Part shown: positions 14,197 to 18,049 of the stretch, one piece after another | How positions within the stretch are numbered: the first letter of the stretch is position 1 | Layout: each line of letters begins with the position of its first letter | NCBI GenBank assembly: GCA_964394835.1 | Contig: CAYMZA010000010.1 | Span: 1 to 18,049 of the forward strand | Length of the DNA: 18,049 nucleotides | Direction: 5' to 3' | DNA from: UM-FILTER-36-13 sp964394835 | GTDB lineage: Bacteria > Patescibacteriota > Patescibacteriia > UBA1558 > GWA2-36-10 | Program-made: the position numbers and the translations under genes | The notes under the pieces: generated by a model | Database searches by the model: none | What the model saw: the letters and a program-made list of their open reading frames with translations, nothing else | Told to the model about the DNA's origin: nothing

Positions 14197-15241
14197 AATT
14201 ATTATAATAATACCTAATTATAATGGTAAGGAGTATTTCTATGGTTTAATGCCATTATTAAATGAAGAAAAATATAATGATTTTTCTTTAGAGATTTTAG
14301 TTGTAGATAATAATTCTACTGATGGTTCTGTAGAGTTTTTAAAAGAAAATTATCCAAGAGTTAAGATTATAGAAAATAAAGAGAATATTGGTTATGTCGG
14401 TGCTAATAACATAGGTTACAAATATGCTAAAAAGAAAAAAGCAAAGTACATTTATTTATTAAATCAAGATACTGTTATTACGCCTGATTTTTTACAACCA
14501 TTATATAATTATGCTGATAAGAATGAATTTGGTAGCTTGCAATCTAAAATTCTTTTATGGGAACCTGAAAAAAAAGGTGAAGATAAAATAAATTCTTTAG
14601 GTAATATAATTCATTTTTTAGGTTTTGGATATACAGATCAATGTTATGAGATAGATAAAAAAGATCAGAAAATTAAAAAGATTAATTATTCTTCTGGTGC
14701 TGGTGTATTTTTTTCAATGAAAGTTTTAAATGAATTTGGTGGTCTATTTGATGAAACGATGTTTATGTATTATGAAGATTTAGATTTAGGTTGGTCTTTG
14801 AATATTCTAGGTTACGATAATATTTTAATACCAGAGAGTATTATTTATCATAAATATGAATTTAGTAAGGATGGAGGATTAAAATATTGGATGGAAAGGA
14901 ATAGATTATGGGTGATATTAAAGAATTATAAATTAAGTACTTTGATATTAATATTTCCTGCTTTTATTATAATGGAAATAGCTCAGTTATTTTATTCTAT
15001 AATAAATAAATATTTTATACATAAATTAAGAAGCTATAGTTTTTTATTATCAAAAAAACAATTAAAAGTATTAAAAGAAAAAAGAAATAATATACAAAGT
15101 AAAAGAAAGAGATCAGATAGAAAAATATTTAATACTTTTTCTGGTAAGATAGTATTTCAACCTGTTAATTCACAGGCTTTACAAATATCTAATTTTTTCT
15201 TTAATATATACTTTAGTTTAATTAAGTTAATTATTATTTAA
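14180..15241 (+). CDS. GT2 glycosyltransferase, rhamnosyltransferase-like
   Basis: A 353-aa enzyme with a GT-A domain in residues 1-260: IIIIIPNYNGKEYF, EILVVDNNSTDGSVEFL, ENIGYVGANNIGYKYAK, and the metal-binding region LNQDTVI (D97). A SSGAGVFFSMKVLNEFGGLFDETMF segment leads to E199-D200 in YYEDLDLGWSL, where an acidic residue usually acts as the catalytic base. This set is characteristic of the rhamnosyltransferase/WcaE-type branch that extends polysaccharide chains. A hydrophobic stretch at about 252-270 (STLILIFPAFIIMEIAQLFY), a Lys/Arg-rich loop (VLKEKRNNIQSKRKRSDRK) and a hydrophobic end (ISNFFFNIYFSLIKLIII) suggest membrane attachment. It overlaps DUF2304 by 17 nt and the next GT4 by one base. 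Donor and acceptor are unknown. Confidence 0.92.
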   Translation: MFEKDKIIIIIPNYNGKEYFYGLMPLLNEEKYNDFSLEILVVDNNSTDGSVEFLKENYPRVKIIENKENIGYVGANNIGYKYAKKKKAKYIYLLNQDTVITPDFLQPLYNYADKNEFGSLQSKILLWEPEKKGEDKINSLGNIIHFLGFGYTDQCYEIDKKDQKIKKINYSSGAGVFFSMKVLNEFGGLFDETMFMYYEDLDLGWSLNILGYDNILIPESIIYHKYEFSKDGGLKYWMERNRLWVILKNYKLSTLILIFPAFIIMEIAQLFYSIINKYFIHKLRSYSFLLSKKQLKVLKEKRNNIQSKRKRSDRKIFNTFSGKIVFQPVNSQALQISNFFFNIYFSLIKLIII

Positions 15242-16386
15242 TGAAGATTGCAGAAGTTACTTCAACATTTCCACCATATAAAGGAGGTATAGGTAATGTA
15301 GCATATTACAATGCTTGGTTGTTGTCTACATTAGGGCATGACGTAACTGTTTTTACGCCTAGGTTAAAAAATATAAAATGGCATATAGATGAATATCCTT
15401 TTAAGGTTAATCGTCTTCGTCCTTGGTTTAAATATGGTAATGCAGGAATACTTCCACAATTATTATGGAAGTTAAAAGATTATGATATTATACATCTTCA
15501 TTATCCTTTTTTTGGAGGATCAGAGGTAATATATTTTTTGGATAAGATAAAAGATTTGAATTTAGTTGTAACATATCATATGGATGTTGTCGGTACTGGT
15601 CTTTTGTCTAAGTTTTTTAAATGGCATACAAATAATGTATTACCAAAAATATTAAATAGAGCTGATAAGATAATTGTAACATCTTTAGATTATGCTAAAT
15701 CATCCAATTTAAAAGAAAGGTTAAGTTTAGAAGAAGATAAATTTGTAGTAATACCTTGTGGTGTTAATCATTTATTATATAAACCAAGGTTTAAAGATAA
15801 GGATATTATTAAAAAATATGGTTTACAAGGTAAAAAGGTTATACTATTTGTTGGTGCATTAGATAAGGCGCATTACTTTAAAGGTTTAAATATATTAATA
15901 CAGGCTATTAAATCATTGAAAGATAGAGATGATTTTCGTGTTTTAATAGTTGGTAAGGGTGATTTAGAAGATACATATAAATCATTAGTAGATAGTTTTG
16001 GGTTGGGTAATAAGGTTATTTTTACTGGTTATATTTCTGATAATCTTTTACCTAAATTTTATAACACAGCTGATATGTTTGTGTTACCTTCTATTGATAA
16101 ATCAGAAGCCTTTGGTATAGTTTCTTTAGAGGCTATGTCTTCTGGTGTTCCAGTTATAGCCTCAGATTTAGCTGGTGTTCGTTCTGTAGTAGATAAAAGA
16201 AAAACAGGATTATTTGTTAAGCCTGGTAATGTAAAGAATTTAGCAGATATGATTATGTTTTTGTTGAAAAATTCTAGTATAGCTAAAGAATATGGAAAAG
16301 CAGGAAGAGAAAAAGTTTTGAGATCATATACATGGGAAAAGATAGGGTATGACTTAGATAATATTTTAAAAAGTTTAGTAAAATGA
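15241..16386 (+). CDS. GT4 family glycosyltransferase
   Basis: A 381-aa GT-B enzyme. The acceptor domain starts with EVTSTFPPYKGGIGNVAY, the glycine-rich loop near the sugar phosphate, and includes DIIHLHYPFFGG and VVTYHMD. The donor domain begins near residue 195 (VILFVGALDKAHYFKGL), with RVLIVGKGDLE, VIFTGYISDNLLPKFYNTADMFVLPS and the EX7E motif E289-E297 (EAFGIVSLE). This is the retaining GT4 pattern; the likely role is adding a hexose to a lipid-linked or growing glycan at the inner membrane face. TAATG at the start and ATGA at the end give one- and four-base overlaps with its neighbours. The specific sugar cannot be read. Confidence 0.94.
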   Translation: MKIAEVTSTFPPYKGGIGNVAYYNAWLLSTLGHDVTVFTPRLKNIKWHIDEYPFKVNRLRPWFKYGNAGILPQLLWKLKDYDIIHLHYPFFGGSEVIYFLDKIKDLNLVVTYHMDVVGTGLLSKFFKWHTNNVLPKILNRADKIIVTSLDYAKSSNLKERLSLEEDKFVVIPCGVNHLLYKPRFKDKDIIKKYGLQGKKVILFVGALDKAHYFKGLNILIQAIKSLKDRDDFRVLIVGKGDLEDTYKSLVDSFGLGNKVIFTGYISDNLLPKFYNTADMFVLPSIDKSEAFGIVSLEAMSSGVPVIASDLAGVRSVVDKRKTGLFVKPGNVKNLADMIMFLLKNSSIAKEYGKAGREKVLRSYTWEKIGYDLDNILKSLVK

Positions 16387-17594
16387 AAATTTGTATAATT
16401 TCAAATATTTATCCACCTATAATTAGGGGGGGAGCTGAAATAATAGCTTCTTCAATGGCTAAGGGATTAAAAAAAGCATTAAATAATGTTTTTGCTATTA
16501 GTTCTCGTCCTCATATTAGAAAAAGAGGATTGATGTATTCTAAGTTTATAACAACTGATGAAGTAGAAGATATAGATGTATTTAGATTTTATCCTCCCAA
16601 TATATATTATTATTTAAATGATTATAAGTTCCCTGGATTTATACGTTTGATATGGCATATCTTTGATATTTTTAATATTTTTTCATACTTTAGAGTTAAA
16701 AAAATACTTTTAGAAGAAAAACCAGATATTATTATATCTCATAATTTAATGGGTTTAGGTTTTCTTTTGCCTATTCTTTTTTGTAAATTAAATATTAAAC
16801 ATGTTCATGTATTACATGATGTTCAGTTAGCATATCTTTCTGGGTTAATAATTAAGGGTAAAGAAAAGAATTTAGAGTACAGAGTACTAAAGCTGTTTGG
16901 TTATGATAAGTTAATGAATAAATTAATGGGGTCTCCTAATATAGTAATATCTCCTTCTAAGTTTTTATTAGAATATTATAAAGAAAAGAATTTTTTTAAA
17001 GATTCTAAGAAATATGTTTTACCAAATCCTATATTAAGTATTAAAAAATTTAAAAAACAAAGTAGTCATGATTTAAATTTATTATACTTAGGACAAATTA
17101 ATAAATCCAAAGGGGTTATTGAGTTAATTAAATCTTTTTCTAAAATTAAATTACCGCATATTAAATTACATATCGTAGGTATAGGAGATGATTTGAAATT
17201 AGCTAAAAAAATATCTAAAAATGATAAAAGGATAAAATTTTATGGATGGTTATTACATAATAAATTATCTTCAATATTATCTAAAACTGATGTTTTAGTT
17301 TTACCATCCTTGTGTTATGAAAACTCTCCTACGGTGATTTATGAAGCTTTAAGCATGGGGATACCTATTTTAGCTGCTGATATTGGTGGTTCTGCAGAAT
17401 TAATCAAAGAGAATAATAATGGATGGACATTTGAAGCTGGTGATTTTAATGCTATGAATAAAAAGATTAAAGCTTTATATTTACAAAGAGAAAAATTATC
17501 TTCTTTAGAAAATAATTGCAAAAATAGTGTTAAGGAACATTTATTAGATAAATATACAGAAAAATTAGTAAATATTATTAATAATGAAAAGTAA
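16383..17594 (+). CDS. GT4 family glycosyltransferase
   Basis: A 403-aa GT-B enzyme beginning KICIISNIYPPIIRGGAEII, the GT4 N-terminal glycine loop. An internal hydrophobic and aromatic region (about residues 75-110, with YYYLNDYKFPGFIRLIWHIF) may touch the membrane. HVHVLHDVQLAYLSGL and VISPSKFLLEYYKEKNFF precede the donor domain, which starts near residue 233 with LNLLYLGQINKSKGVIELI and carries KFYGWLLHNKLSSILSKTDVLVLPS. The EX7E motif is E313-E321 (ENSPTVIYE), followed by ALSMGIPILAADIGG. Closest in style to capsule and O-antigen GT4 enzymes; donor unknown. The GT-C gene starts inside its last codons (11-nt overlap). Confidence 0.93.
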   Translation: MKICIISNIYPPIIRGGAEIIASSMAKGLKKALNNVFAISSRPHIRKRGLMYSKFITTDEVEDIDVFRFYPPNIYYYLNDYKFPGFIRLIWHIFDIFNIFSYFRVKKILLEEKPDIIISHNLMGLGFLLPILFCKLNIKHVHVLHDVQLAYLSGLIIKGKEKNLEYRVLKLFGYDKLMNKLMGSPNIVISPSKFLLEYYKEKNFFKDSKKYVLPNPILSIKKFKKQSSHDLNLLYLGQINKSKGVIELIKSFSKIKLPHIKLHIVGIGDDLKLAKKISKNDKRIKFYGWLLHNKLSSILSKTDVLVLPSLCYENSPTVIYEALSMGIPILAADIGGSAELIKENNNGWTFEAGDFNAMNKKIKALYLQREKLSSLENNCKNSVKEHLLDKYTEKLVNIINNEK

Positions 17595-18049
17595 AGAAAA
17601 ACATTTTAATATAATAGTATTTATTTTATGTTTCTTATTCTTTTTAATATATAGCTATACAACACTGAAAGTCCACTTACCTAATTATTTAGAATTAAAA
17701 CATTTAATATTTAATTGGCCTGATGCTAACGCTAATTATTTTTTTGCTCAGATTAATTCTTTAAGTTTTTTTGAACCATTGAATAATGTAACTAATAATT
17801 TAATTCATACTAGAAGTATGAATGTGTTTAATTTTAATTTAGTTCCCGTTACATTTTTACCTGGTGTGTTTATTTTTGGAATATTTTTTAAAGTATTAGG
17901 CCCTGTTGGTATATTATTTTTAACTCCATTGTTAGCAAGTTTAACTGGCTATATTATTTATAGATTATCTTATTTAATTTTTAAAAATTTAAGCTTATCT
18001 TTTTTAATTTCTTTATTCTTATTATCTTTAGGACCTTGGTTATTTTTTG
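17584..18049 (+). CDS. GT-C-type membrane glycosyltransferase-like protein, 5' part (partial)
   Basis: The frame is open from ATG 17584 to the window end (155 codons seen), so the gene is truncated by the window. The N-terminus has a basic start, a first membrane helix (residues 9-25, IIVFILCFLFFLIYSYT), then an external loop carrying NWPDANANYFFAQ (D47). An Asp in the first external loop is the usual catalytic position in GT-C enzymes, and this loop recalls ArnT/PMT-like proteins seen in uncultured bacteria. Further hydrophobic segments follow (LVPVTFLPGVFIFGIFF, GILFLTPLLASLTGYIIY, LSFLISLFLLSL). It probably transfers a sugar from a polyprenyl phosphate donor made by the upstream GT2 enzymes onto a glycan or protein outside the membrane. 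The start overlaps the GT4 gene by 11 nt. Confidence 0.8.
   Translation, partial: MKSKEKHFNIIVFILCFLFFLIYSYTTLKVHLPNYLELKHLIFNWPDANANYFFAQINSLSFFEPLNNVTNNLIHTRSMNVFNFNLVPVTFLPGVFIFGIFFKVLGPVGILFLTPLLASLTGYIIYRLSYLIFKNLSLSFLISLFLLSLGPWLFF

Noticed and set aside
1..18049. Use of genetic code 25 (UGA as glycine)
   Set aside because: TGA ends metK, the 168-aa and 58-aa genes and one GT4 at sensible points next to following starts, and no gene needs UGA to be read as Gly.
1..18049. CRISPR array, tRNA, rRNA, insertion sequence or integrase
   Set aside because: No regularly spaced repeats, cloverleaf-type sequence, rRNA signature, transposase motif or terminal inverted repeat was seen; the only exact long repeat is the coding duplication in the subtilase.

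Overview
The window looks like part of a chromosome from a very AT-rich bacterium, probably of the Candidate Phyla Radiation (Patescibacteria). This is inferred from low G+C, short intergenic gaps, an almost complete absence of Shine-Dalgarno sequences, a secreted subtilase with FG-GAP-type repeats, DUF2304 next to GT2 glycosyltransferases, and a GT-C protein with a PDANANYFF loop. TGA is used as a stop in several genes, so the UGA-Gly code of Gracilibacteria/Absconditabacteria does not apply.

Layout. (1) 1-1037: the 3' end of metK (SAM synthetase) and a complete HU-family DNA-binding protein, closed by a bidirectional terminator. (2) 1036-3890: a 701-aa polytopic membrane protein on the minus strand, divergent from a 168-aa membrane-anchored protein and a 58-aa membrane protein that overlap by ATGA; none has a recognised function. 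(3) 3888-6677: a GT-B glycosyltransferase-like protein coupled by TAATG to an OLD-family ATPase/TOPRIM protein with an altered Walker A, then a 17-codon Cys-rich mini-ORF and a terminator. (4) 6696-8628: a DMT/EamA transporter overlapping a membrane-anchored clan GH-A glycosidase-like protein. (5) 8651-18049 (runs off the end): a secreted subtilase with four 51-residue repeats, followed by a tightly packed sugar-nucleotide and glycosyltransferase operon: GT2, UXS-like SDR, GalE-like SDR, GT2, DUF2304, GT2, GT4, GT4 and a GT-C protein cut by the window end.

Working together: the right half is a cell-surface glycan cluster. Two SDR enzymes would make UDP-sugars, cytoplasmic GT2/GT4 enzymes would build chains, GT2 (DPM1-like) enzymes would charge a polyprenyl carrier, and GT-C proteins would use carrier-linked sugars outside the membrane. 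The exported glycosidase and subtilase would act on glycans or proteins at or beyond the surface.

A recurring signal is an extended -10 box (TGNTATAAT or close to it) placed so near the start codon that transcripts would be leaderless or nearly so. Most remaining starts overlap the upstream stop (TAATG, ATGA or 8-17 nt). The most unusual items are the OLD-like protein with GKG in place of GKS/T in a glycosyltransferase operon, the Cys-rich mini-ORF, and the unassigned divergent membrane-protein group. No CRISPR array, tRNA, rRNA or insertion sequence was recognised.
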